DNA from: Anthopleura xanthogrammica
Lineage: Eukaryota; Cnidaria; Anthozoa; Actiniaria; Actiniidae
Reading direction: 5' to 3'
DNA: 64,000 nt
Assembly: GCA_964019055.1 (NCBI GenBank)
Contig: OZ025207.1
Span: 2,397,001 to 2,461,000 of the forward strand
Part shown: in pieces, positions 22,346 through 31,769 of the stretch
How the letters are laid out: the number at the start of each line of letters is the position of its first letter
Position numbering within the stretch: position 1 is the first letter of the stretch
Notes under the pieces: generated by a model
What the model saw: the letters and a program-made list of their open reading frames with translations, nothing else
Database searches by the model: none
What the model was told of the DNA's origin: nothing
Program-made: the position numbers and the translations under genes

Positions 22346-24269
22346 ATCTTATGAGTACGAGCAAATTACCACTCCTTCAGATTTTGTGCAAGGAAAATTG
22401 AAGGCTCATTTAGAATTTTGGCAGCAAATTGGTACGTCGCAGTTTGTTTTAGAGATCCTTCAATATGGTTACACCATTGTCTTTAATGAATTACCTTTGC
22501 CCTTTTCTATAGAAAACCGTAATTCCGCTTTTGTTCATCAGGATTTTGTTAATGAAGCTATTTCAGAGTTACTTGTTCGAGGTTGCATTCAAGAGGTTCC
22601 TCACTATCCTGAATATTGTAATCCTTTACATGTGGCTATTCAGTCATCCGGCAAGCTCCGCCTGATTTTGGATTTATCTCATCTGAATAACTTTATTGTC
22701 AAAAAATCAATTAAGTACGAGGACATTAGAACTGTGCTCCAGCTTTTCTCCCCAGGGGTTCACGTGTTTTCTTTTGACCTTAAGTCGGCCTACCATCATA
22801 TTGATATTTGTGATGAACAAACGAAGTACTTAGCTTTCAAATGGGCCTCAAACAAAGTTGTGAAATACTATGTTTTTCGCGTTCTTCCATTTGGTTTAAC
22901 CTCTGCTCCGTACGTTTTTACCAAAGTCATGAGACAACTCGTAAAATTTTGGAGAAGTCAGGGCCATACCATTCTTTTATATTTGGATGATGGGATTGGG
23001 GGAGACTTGTCTTTGGATAAGGCCGAACGCTTAAGCGTCGAAGTGCGAAGTGATATTTTAGCTTCTGGTTTCACCCTAAACGACGAGAAATCCAACTGGG
23101 CCCCTTCCCAAGTAGTGACCTTTTTGGGCGTCATTTTGAATTTTGAATCTGGCATGATTAGTATACCCGAGAGAAGAATTAGCAAATTGAAAGTGTGCCT
23201 AGAGGAATGCCAATCTAAAACGTTTATCCAAGCTCGTAAGCTAGCTTCTGTCACAGGTCAAATCATCTCTATGTCCTGTGCAGTTGGAAACATTACTAGA
23301 TTATTGACACGAAATTGTTATCATGCCATAGAACAAAGGCGCTCGTGGGAGGACCGCCTCCCTTTGTCCGCAGGTGTCGCGGAAGAACTTTCGTTTTGGT
23401 TAAGAAACATTAACTCGTTTAATGGTAAGGCCATGGTATCTAAATCTAGCGTGGTCGGAGTGGTGTACTCTGACGCCAGTGATACAGGTTTTGGTGGATA
23501 TTCCATCCAATGTGGACGAGATTTAGTTTCGGGCCAGTGGAGCCCTAATGAAATGCAGACTAGCTCTACGTTAAGAGAAATTTTGGCTGTGAAATATGTT
23601 TTACTTTCATTGATTGATAAGCTTTCGGGTTGTTCGATAAAGTGGTTCACAGACAACCAAAATGTTCCCAGGATTATTTCCAACGGAAGCAGTAAAGAAC
23701 ACCTGCAAAAGGAAGCCCTAGATATATTCAATTTGTGCTGTGTCCACAATATCTCGGTCGAAATGGAGTGGATTCCTAGATCTCAAAACGATCAGGCTGA
23801 CTTTTTGAGTCGTATCTGCGATTCAGATGATTGGGGTTTATCGGAGCAGACGTTTTCTAAGATCGATCAAATTTGGGGGCCGCATTCTATAGATCGTTTT
23901 GCGAACCATCTTAACCTCAAATTACCCCGGTTTAATTCAAGATTTTGGAATCCTGGTTCGGAAGATATTGATGCCTTTGTGTTAGACTGGTCTGGAGAGA
24001 ACAATTATGTATGTCCGCCCATTTGCCTCATTCCTCGTGTTTTGTTGCACATGCGTAACTGCAAAGCTGCTGGGACCCTGATAGTTCCCCACTGGCCTTC
24101 GGCCCCCTACTGGCCCATGATCTCAGATGGCCCATCGTTTCGAGGATTTGTCATTGCATGGATGGATTTGCCAACGTTTAGGGAAGCCTTCGTTCCCGGT
24201 TCTTGTCCCTGTATTTTCGGATCAGAGGATCTCTCATTCAGGATGCTCGCATTGAGGATTCTATTCTAA
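21969..24269 (+). CDS. Reverse transcriptase/RNase H of the 21.4-kb retrotransposon
   Basis: Open frame of 766 codons overlapping gag in another frame; the true pol part starts near 22230, so expression probably needs frameshifting or splicing. RT motifs in order: RLILDLSHLN, FSFDLKSAYHHI, RVLPFGLTSAPYVFTK, LLYLDDGIGG (YLDD catalytic box), then FLGVILNF. RNase H: VVYSDASDTGFGG, TLREILAVKYVLLS, WFTDNQNV. The C-terminal part (WGPHSIDRFANHL, then NNYVCPPI) has the layout of the methyltransferase-like domain of DIRS pol, but the catalytic N/DPPY/F/W motif reads CPPI, so it may be non-catalytic. No stop or frameshift found. Confidence 0.9.
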   Translation: MPINRNSDGLPLMNTLMTNWQIMKSMLRKLKKQKREQPRSLSLLRRKRGNLEYLSPLVQIKEIPFLLQILLLVICVIFVPKADRVFSRIDKTICASGVDAQDTGSPNVHVPNHPVPQPPLVDLNSESYEYEQITTPSDFVQGKLKAHLEFWQQIGTSQFVLEILQYGYTIVFNELPLPFSIENRNSAFVHQDFVNEAISELLVRGCIQEVPHYPEYCNPLHVAIQSSGKLRLILDLSHLNNFIVKKSIKYEDIRTVLQLFSPGVHVFSFDLKSAYHHIDICDEQTKYLAFKWASNKVVKYYVFRVLPFGLTSAPYVFTKVMRQLVKFWRSQGHTILLYLDDGIGGDLSLDKAERLSVEVRSDILASGFTLNDEKSNWAPSQVVTFLGVILNFESGMISIPERRISKLKVCLEECQSKTFIQARKLASVTGQIISMSCAVGNITRLLTRNCYHAIEQRRSWEDRLPLSAGVAEELSFWLRNINSFNGKAMVSKSSVVGVVYSDASDTGFGGYSIQCGRDLVSGQWSPNEMQTSSTLREILAVKYVLLSLIDKLSGCSIKWFTDNQNVPRIISNGSSKEHLQKEALDIFNLCCVHNISVEMEWIPRSQNDQADFLSRICDSDDWGLSEQTFSKIDQIWGPHSIDRFANHLNLKLPRFNSRFWNPGSEDIDAFVLDWSGENNYVCPPICLIPRVLLHMRNCKAAGTLIVPHWPSAPYWPMISDGPSFRGFVIAWMDLPTFREAFVPGSCPCIFGSEDLSFRMLALRILF

Positions 24270-24414
24270 CTGGTAAATGATTTAATGCTGTTTATCGATC
24301 GTATTCTTCAAGGTTGTTATTGATCCTTATTTAATCCGTTTTTCATATTATCATTATTATTCTTACACTATTATTTTATTCCTTCAGTTCATCTTTCTTT
24401 GTTCTCTTGGCTGG

Positions 24415-24512
24415 TCGTGCGGTCACCAGCCGAGCACACGACAAACAATAATGAAGGTGTATGACTAGTCAGTCTCGCACGGGCGGGAGGGTTGAGTACA
24501 TTTAGAAGAGAG
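24415..24512 (+). repeat. Split direct repeat B1 (98 bp)
   Basis: Starts tcgtgcggtcaccagccgag and ends agaagagag. Appears identical to 26408-26505 and abuts A2. Confidence 0.95.
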
Positions 24513-24670
24513 ATGAATTTTTTCGCGTTTTGCAAATTAGCGAAAAAATATTCTCTCGACGGTATGTATTCTCAAGGGAATTGGTGTAGGTACTTAAAGA
24601 GTTGTCAAGGTTGTTTGTGTCATCTTGGTGTTCGCTTCAGTGCCGCACATATTTATACTTATCACTTTTA
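24513..24670 (+). repeat. Split direct repeat A2 (158 bp)
   Basis: Appears identical to A1. The B1-A2 junction is the internal copy of the circle junction expected for this replication mode. It lies within the predicted recombinase intron (24273-25216). Confidence 0.95.
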
Positions 24671-24788
24671 TTCCTATTTATTTATTTATTTTTTTTTTTG
24701 GTTTCAGATTTGGGACTCGGTCATCACTAGAAGTCAAGGACTTTGTTATGCATATAATTTTGTTTTGTTTGCTGAGGATTGAATTAAC

Positions 24789-24999
24789 GTTAGGGACCAT
24801 CTGTGCCCTGAGAACGTTAGGGACCATCTGTGCCCGGAGAACGTTTGGGACGATCTGTGCCCTGAGAACGTTAGGGACTATCTGTGCCCTGAGAACGTTA
24901 GGGACCATCTGTGCCCGGAGAACGTTTGGGACGATCTGTGCCCTGAGAACATTAGGGACGATCTGTGCCCGGAGAATGTTTGGGACTATCTGTGCCCTG
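24789..24999 (+). repeat. 27-bp tandem repeat, about 8 copies
   Basis: Unit gttagggaccatctgtgccc plus tgagaac, with variants, followed by about 23 A. Because 27 is a multiple of 3 the array stays open and creates spurious repetitive ORFs on both strands. It lies between A2 and the recombinase exon. Confidence 0.9.
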
Positions 25000-25216
25000 T
25001 AAAAAAAAAAAAAAAAAAAAAAATTGTGTTTGGGACCATCTGTGCCGTAAATTATAGTGACCACTTCTGGTCAATTTTTTGGCTTGTAATAATTTTTTCC
25101 CATTGAAATGACGACAAATATATTTATCTTAAATAATAATAATTCAACATTGTGTTTATGAAAAGTTCCAATTACTTCTCTTGTTGCTTCTGTTTTTCTT
25201 TCCTTTTCTGTTTCAG

Positions 25217-26211
25217 ATGTTTTCAACACTGCCTTGTGGTCTGATTTTAGTGCAGCCCTGCCTCCCCACCTTCAGCCGTGTGTGGATCAAGTAAAGCAGA
25301 CGGTATTGGCTGCCAAAGCTGAAGGATCTATCAAAACGTATCTGGGAGGGTTTAACCGCTGGAAGCGCTGGACGTCTGAGAATCGCTTAGATCATTTCCC
25401 TGCCAACCCATTCCATGTCGCAGTTTATCTTCAGTGTATTTTACAGAATTCTCAGACCCCTTCTCCTCTCTCGAATGCGGTTTACAGTATCGACTGGGCG
25501 CACTCCTTAGGGGGGTTCCCTAAAGTTTCTGACCATACCCTGATTGCGCCTATGCTGTCTGCTGCTAAGAGAATCCTGGGAAAGCCTAAGAACAGGAAAG
25601 AACCCATTACTGCGGAGATGTTACTCGCGTTGGTGTCGAAATATAAAGAGAATCCTTCTTTATATCACCTCAGGACAATTGCTATGTGCCTTATCGGTTT
25701 CGCAGGTTTTTTCCGGTTTAGTGAACTCTGTAACATCAAATGCTGTGATGTTAGGGTTTTCTCTTCTTATATTTCTATCTTCATAGAATCATCCAAGACG
25801 GACCAGTTGAGAGAAGGAGCCTGGGTGTCAATATCCAGATCCAGCCTGTTGACTTGTCCTGTTAAAGCTCTGGAACGCTACGTAGATGCTGCAGAAATGA
25901 ATTTTCAAGAAGAGCTGCCCCTTTTCCGTGCTTTGTCAGGGCCTAGCTGTTCCCGCAAAGTTCGCCCCCAAGGAATTGGTTATTCTCGTGCAAGGGAGCT
26001 AATAAAGGAAGCCTTTGAAGGAATCACAGACACGGCCAAGATCAGTTTACACAGTCTGCGAGCAGGAGGGGCTTCAGCTGCAGCAAACAGTGGAATACCA
26101 GATCGATTATTCAAGAGACATGGCAGATGGTCCAGTGAAAATGCGAAAGACGGTTATATAAAAGACAATCTCGATTCATTGTTATCAGTTTCCCAAAGTT
26201 TGGGAATTTAA
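25217..26211 (+). CDS. Tyrosine recombinase of the 21.4-kb retrotransposon
   Basis: The frame continues to the left of its first ATG (25234) to a tttcag acceptor at 25216. A matching donor at 24272/24273 would join it to an upstream segment (RGSLIQDARIEDSILT) that overlaps the end of pol in another frame. The domain has an N-terminal core-binding part (GSIKTYLGGFNRWKRWTSEN) and catalytic motifs: FFRFSEL (first arginine), HSLRAGG (H-x-x-R), GRWSSENAKDGYIKDN (tryptophan and candidate nucleophile tyrosine). About 330 residues, typical for DIRS-group recombinases. It should insert the circular cDNA into the genome in the nucleus. Intact; the A2 repeat upstream could act as an extra promoter (inference). 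Confidence 0.88.
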
Positions 26212-26407
26212 AAATTAGCCGAGCCCAGCAGGCGGAAGGGTGCGATCCATAGGGCTGGGATTTTTCCCCTTAAAAAATTAGCGCTGCGGAGCGCTTTGGG
26301 GTTTTTTCATCCTATGGAATTTCGCTCGCACTACTTTTTGTAGATATACGTTGATGCTTTGACGAAAATGCTCACCCAAGTCAGTTGTGTAAAAATGCTA
26401 AATAAAC

Positions 26408-26505
26408 TCGTGCGGTCACCAGCCGAGCACACGACAAACAATAATGAAGGTGTATGACTAGTCAGTCTCGCACGGGCGGGAGGGTTGAGTACATTTAGAA
26501 GAGAG
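26408..26505 (+). repeat. Split direct repeat B2 (98 bp), right end
   Basis: Appears identical to B1. The element ends at agaagagag and the flank begins tattcc. Confidence 0.95.
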
Positions 26506-27941
26506 TATTCCTTTTCATGTCCAACTATTCAAATTTAAACATTGAAAATGCTTTCAAATGACGTACTTCCCATGGCAAAAATAACCTGGCCGTCAAACTT
26601 TTACTGCTGGTTCAGCAAAAGACCCTCCAAAAGATGGCAAATTTGTTTTGAAGACTAAAGTAATTTACAAAAAATATAAATTTCTATGTGCTTTTTATTT
26701 TTTTATTTATTTTTTGTAAGCGAAAAGCACATTTAACCTATCACCACTGAAAGCAAAGAAGTCATGTTTGTCTAAAATTGAAGTCATATATGTATGTCTT
26801 AAAAAGTGAAGCAAAACAAAATTATGCCATTGATATCGCAAAAAGTAATGATTTTCAAGTTTCAAGTAGAAATCCGCGGTCTTGTACCTTGAACCCTCTC
26901 AGCATGATTGCAAAAATGAATGCCTTCTTTCAATAATAATTATTCAAGAAAATATTTACAGAAACATTATATTTTTTACAAATTATGGGTAACATCACTA
27001 AAAAGATTAGGTATCCAGGGGATTTAAAGAGATACGAATTTTCAAAGAATTTTATTATGATCAATGTGATACTATAATGTGTGACAAGCGTGATACATCA
27101 AATAGAAAAGGCATGACAATCCATGACAAGCGACATGACAAGCTGTGCTTTCGGAGCGTTTAAAATTTGCACGACAAGAAGGCCTGCAGCTTCGAATTTA
27201 CTGCCATGTGAGCCAAAAAAAACAAACAGAAAAACTCAACATTTTTTGACCTTTAAAGATCTAGGAAGGTTATTAGCTTTTAAGTAAAGTTAGTATTGCA
27301 ATTTTCCTTCATAGAAGAAAAGGCATTCTGAAACATTTGTTAAGCTTACGTAAAATCATTTTTAGTTCAGTTTACAATTCTAAAGTCAGACTTTCATGAT
27401 GAAACTATTTACCGATCAAAGAAATAGTTTTTTAAACAATAATTACATGTGATCCTTCTTTGTTTTGATTAAGTTTTGAAGTCAATCTAGAGAAACGAAT
27501 AAGCTTTAGCCAGAACTATGAATTGAATCACATATGGCTAATATTACTATAAAAGCTTATGCTTCTTCATGAAAAATAAGCTTACTTAAACTTACGGAAA
27601 GTATCTCTTGAACAGGACTGAGTTACGTAAAATCATGTGATTCGTAATATTTTATTGAAATGCGCAGTACGTTCAGTAAGTACCGTAATTCAAAAAAAAA
27701 AAAGAAAACCTTTGCAGTATAGAAAACTTTTGCGGATTTTGGTATATAACATTATTTTTTCTGTAGTAGCCAACTTTCTAGCAACTTATCATTGCCACCT
27801 TATTCCAGGAACCCTCTTTCCACAGTTTACCCCCATAATTTTATAGTATACTCATTACTGGTAATACTATATTGCATTTATATTATTGTATCACAAATTT
27901 AACCTTCATCTTAGAGTCTTGTAATACATTTCTCTTTATAG
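26506..27941. other. Intron-like AT-rich stretch
   Basis: Lies between two DUF3987-like exons and on the right of the retrotransposon. No gene recognised; the ORF at 27637-27846 has no supporting features. Confidence 0.4.
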
Positions 27942-28166
27942 TCACTGGGAATTGCAACTACAAGATGTCACAAAGTTCCTTTACATTAATGGGATTCAGT
28001 CAGCCAATATCAGTTCTCCGTATCATCAAAGACATCACCAACAATGCAAAAGGATTTACTTCTAGAATGATGTGGTTCTTTCCAAAACCCATTTACTGCC
28101 GCAGAAGGGAAACAAAGTTGACAGCAGGAGAAAAACAGTTAGCTCACGATTTCAGAAAATTTTTTG
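27942..28166 (+). CDS. DUF3987-like gene, exon 2
   Basis: Between tatag and gtaaga borders. Encodes NYKMSQSSFTLMGFSQPISV, then KGFTSRMMWFFPKPIY and a charged helix. The block S-x-F-T-L-x-G-F-x-Q-P followed by F-x-S-R-x-x-W-x-F-P-K-P is what I recall of DUF3987-type proteins, and it follows the exon at 21120-21425 in protein order. The two exons are separated by 6.5 kb because a 5-kb retrotransposon sits between them. It may be a host gene or itself repeat-borne. Confidence 0.55.
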
Positions 28167-28858
28167 GTAAGAGAATTAATTTCTTAATGGTCCTTTTGGT
28201 AATACTATTAAATTACGCCCATTTTTATAGTATTTACAAGACTGATACAGCTCAAAATTAAGTCGTTTTCATTGTTTTATTCCCTGCAGCCAAAACTTTG
28301 CCACCTCACACACTTTCCAGTGCACTATAAAATTGATTGCCTGAAGCAATCAAAAACAAAGGCAACTCATAATCATATTCTACCTACATGTATTTGTGTT
28401 GGTGCAGAAATGGGAAAATGAGTCTAAAATGTAATGCAAAATCCCTTCAAATTATGACCTTCATTTTCAAATATGATTATCTGGGTCGCCTTTTCAACTC
28501 CTAGTGAATGCTATATATATATACATTTGCTATAAAAAGGGAGGTCCCTCCAAAATATGCCTATTAATAATTGTGTGAAGCACTTTGATTTTTGGCATAA
28601 TTATGATACTTCTACTTGTACTTATTATAATTATTAATTTTTAACAACTTCTATAACTGTTGGTATTTTCCTTTGAACTTCTAACTCCTCCTTATGCATG
28701 TTCATGTACACTACACTGTTTTTCATTATGTTTACATTTACGTTTATGTTTCAGTTGACTTCTTAACAGAACTCTTTGTTTTTTGAGAAGACACATACCA
28801 TATGCAAGAATTTGATAAAATGAAAGCAGTGTCTGTCAAGAGAAGAATTTTCTCCTTA

Positions 28859-29393
28859 TAGTCCAGTCATCCTGTGGAATTAAGGGGGGTGGGGTTTAAA
28901 AAAATTGCAACAGAATTTTTTTCAATGCTATTCGATCAAGACAAGTAACCTAAACAACATACTAAAAGTCCCAAAAAATCCCAATGGTGGAAGAAGGTGA
29001 AAAACGACTTTAAAGTTATGGCCTGGCACCACAGGAAGCCCAACCTTTGAAAATATATGTTTATTCATTTAAGAACACTTTTGCAGTCATTCTATCTTAA
29101 ATATTCTTATCTTTTTGTCTTTATTATCCTCCCAAAATAATTAGAAATACAAATTATATGTTAATTATGATATGTTTGAAAAATGGAGTCTAATTTTGTT
29201 ACCACAGGAACCCCAATTCGCGGAAAATGTTTATATTAATTTCATGGCAAAAACCACTCAATATGTCTGATTTAATAAAAAAAATATCAAATATAGAGGT
29301 GAATTGAATATTTTAAAGGCTCATCAATCCCATCAGGTAGGTTAAATAATCCTAAACAGTCAATTATGAAAGAAATTCTTTTCCAGGCCCACT
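28859..29393 (+). repeat. Left long inverted repeat (535 bp)
   Basis: Reverse complement of 31145-31671 with scattered substitutions and a G-rich difference at about 28885-28898. Ends inside at ttttccaggcccact. Confidence 0.9.
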
Positions 29394-29683
29394 CGGATTC
29401 TCATAGTAACGCCTGGTGGTTTTTTTTTGATTTACTGAATTCTCTGTAAGTAGATTAGAAGTTCAACCGATTTTGCTGTTTATTTTGCTGCCCTTTTACC
29501 TGTTTTTGGTGAGTACTTATTACAGAGAAATATAACCATTATTTCTACTGACTTTTAATGGTACTGATGTTTATATTTTGTTGAATTTTTAAATAGTTTG
29601 ATAAATCGAAAGAGTCCATACATGGAAGGCATGTAGCCAAGCAGTAATGAGGTTTAGTTCATAACAGCTATCAGCTGGCCGGT

Positions 29684-31178
29684 ATGAATAGATGTGTCTT
29701 CTGTGATGAGGAATTGACCAATGGTCAGCAAACTTCGCTTTTAGGTCAGAAGGGTGTTGATGGTATAAATAAAGTTGGGGATGTGAAAATCTATGTAGAA
29801 GTTGGTCAAATTGTTCACACATTATGTAGACGTAACTTCTGTCGCCGGCCAGGCCAATCAGTGTTAATACAAGCTCAATCAGAAAATCCACACATCTCTG
29901 CTTTATCTAGTCGACGTTCCACCAAACCGCAATTTGCTTTCAACGAGCATTGTTTCTTATGTGGGAATCCAGCCAAATTTGATGGCAGAAAAAAAGGGTT
30001 TGAAGTTACACCAGTACGAACTATCGACTTCCAAAATTCTATCCATCAAACATGTAAAGAAAGAAATGATGAGTGGGCAGAGACTGTTTTAGGTAGAATA
30101 GAGACCTCCATGCAGTGGATGCAGTTTACCATCAACCATGTAGCATCAATTTTAGAACTGGCAAGCAAATCCCAAACTCAATATGCTTGTGAAAGTTCTA
30201 AATTGCCACGGTTGGGAAGGCCAATTGATCAAGCCAAAATCGATGCCTTTCTTAAAGTAGCCGAATACCTAGAACAAAGTGAAGAAGAACAAATGACTAT
30301 CACCAGTCTATGTAACAAGATGCAAGAATACCTGCAAGGATCTGGTGAAGAGGCTTATGGTACGCAGTATATGAAGAACAAGAACGATAAAAAATGTAGC
30401 TAGTGTAGTTACATTACACCACACCGCCACCTCAATAATTAATGAGTTTTATCAGCAACCAAAAGAGGAGGATGATGAAGTAGAAAAAGTGCGTTTAGTT
30501 GAAGCAGCTGCAAAACTCATCAAGACCGAGATTTTTAAGTTAAAAGCTGATAATGACCACTATCCATCAATTGATGAAATGTCTTCTCTAGATCAAGCCA
30601 CAGAGTTCATTCCGAAGCTATTGCAAAAGTTTCTTAGCGTCATCATTAAAAGTAAAGGTGCTGAGCTAAAACGCGCTTCACTTGGCCAAGCAATCACTCA
30701 GGCAGCAAGACCAAAAGGAATTATTGCGCCCCTACAACTTGGACTTGCCATTCAAATGCATCATCACTTTGCGTCAAAGTTTTTGATTGACTCATTACAC
30801 TCACACGGATTTTGTTCATCGTACACGCTTGTTCAGGCATTTGAAAGAAATGCTGCAGCTTTACGTGGAACTGATATTCCAGGCTGGACAAGAGAGCGGT
30901 TCCTCCAATATGCAGCCGACAATGTAGATCACAATACCAGGACCTTGGATGGCTCGGGGACATTTCATGGTATGGGAATCATTGCCACTGTAACTCGTGG
31001 TACCAAATCAACCCAAAAAATCCCTAAGCGGTCTGTCACAAATATGGAATTATCTGCAGCTGGAGCAATTCCCATTCGTTATTACAAAGGGTCAAGTGAA
31101 TGTTCAACTCTGCTATACAAAGATCTGGAAAATCTTCAAGTGCAAGTGGGCCTGGAAAAGAATTTCTTTCATAATTGA
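29684..31178 (+). pseudogene. Repeated cysteine-rich gene, possible divergent transposase, frameshifted and truncated
   Basis: Two frames (29684-30403, 30489-31178) form one protein broken by a frameshift/stop region at about 30370-30460. The N-terminus has paired cysteine motifs (CVFCDEELTNG, then CRRNFC, then CFLCGNPAKF), likely zinc-binding. The C-terminal half has APLQLGLAIQMHHHFASKFL, DSLHSHGFCSSY and ADNVDHNTRTLDGSGTFHGM. I recognise this family as widely repeated in Hydra, corals and some insects. The D-N-V-D block resembles the first catalytic acid of DDE-type transposases (an inference). The frame stops just inside the right inverted repeat, so the C-terminus is missing. It may be the remains of this element's transposase or captured cargo. 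Confidence 0.6.
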
Positions 31179-31671
31179 CTGTTTAGGATTATTTAACCTA
31201 CCTGATGGGATTGATGAGCCTTTAAAATATTCAATTCACCTCTATATTTGATATTTTTTTTATTAAATCAGACATATTGAGCGGTTTTTGCCATGAAATT
31301 AATATAAACATTTTCCGCGAATTGGGGTTCCTGTGGTAACAAAATTAGACTCGTTTTTTCAAACATATTATCATAATTAACATATAATTTGTATTTCTAA
31401 TCATTTTGGGAGGATAATAAAGACAAAAAGATAAGAATATTTAAGATAGAATGACTGCAAAAGTGTTCTTAAATGAATAAACATATATTTTCAAAGGTTG
31501 GGCTTCCTGTGGTGCCAGGCCATAACTTTAAAGTCGTTTTTCACCTTCTTCCACCATTGGGATTTTTTGGGACTTTTAGTATGTTGTTTAGGTTACTTGT
31601 CTTGATCGAATAGCATTGAAAAAAATTCTGTTGCAATTTTTTTGAACCCTAGCCCTAAAATGACTGGACTA
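31145..31671 (-). repeat. Right long inverted repeat (527 bp)
   Basis: Inverted partner of the left arm. The cargo ORF reads a few codons into it before stopping at 31178. Confidence 0.9.
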
Positions 31672-31678
31672 TTAACAG

Positions 31679-31765
31679 AAGAAGCTGAAAACACATATGA
31701 TGACATACATGATGATTGGGAACTCAACATTTGTAAATGCTACAGCAATGATGCACTAATTGGTG
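31679..31765 (+). CDS. DUF3987-like gene, exon 3
   Basis: Acceptor attaacag and donor gtaagt. Encodes EEAENTYDDIHDDWELNICK plus CYSNDALIGG, a short acidic helical piece in the same direction as the exon at 27942-28166. The acceptor's upstream tract is now supplied by the 2.8-kb inverted-repeat element. Assignment to the same gene rests on position and style rather than on a strong motif. Confidence 0.35.
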
Positions 31766-31769
31766 GTAA

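Larger units (their letters stand above)
21426..26505 (+). mobile_element. Tyrosine-recombinase retrotransposon with split direct repeats, very young
   Basis: Order: A1 (21426-21583), gag, RT/RNase H, B1 (24415-24512), A2 (24513-24670), 27-bp repeats, recombinase, B2 (26408-26505). A1 and A2 (158 bp) look identical, as do B1 and B2 (98 bp). B1 and A2 are fused head to tail. This is the split-direct-repeat design of PAT/Ngaro-type elements in the DIRS order, which copy through a circular DNA inserted by a tyrosine recombinase. TAT stands on both outer flanks; no longer target duplication is seen. All three ORFs look open. The recombinase lies between A2 and B2, not left of B1. Confidence 0.88.
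28859..31671. mobile_element. 2.8-kb element with about 530-bp terminal inverted repeats
   Basis: The left arm (28859-29393) and the right arm (31145-31671) are inverted copies at high but imperfect identity; both termini read TAGTCCAGTCAT. TTA stands directly outside both ends (28856-28858 and 31672-31674), consistent with a 3-bp target duplication; one lost A on the left would also allow TTAA. The interior carries one repeated-gene ORF. It lies in an intron of the DUF3987-like gene, with its right end seven bases before an exon. Confidence 0.85.

Noticed and set aside
24625..25064. Repetitive ORFs with 9-residue units on both strands
   Set aside because: Produced by the 27-bp tandem array, whose length is a multiple of three.
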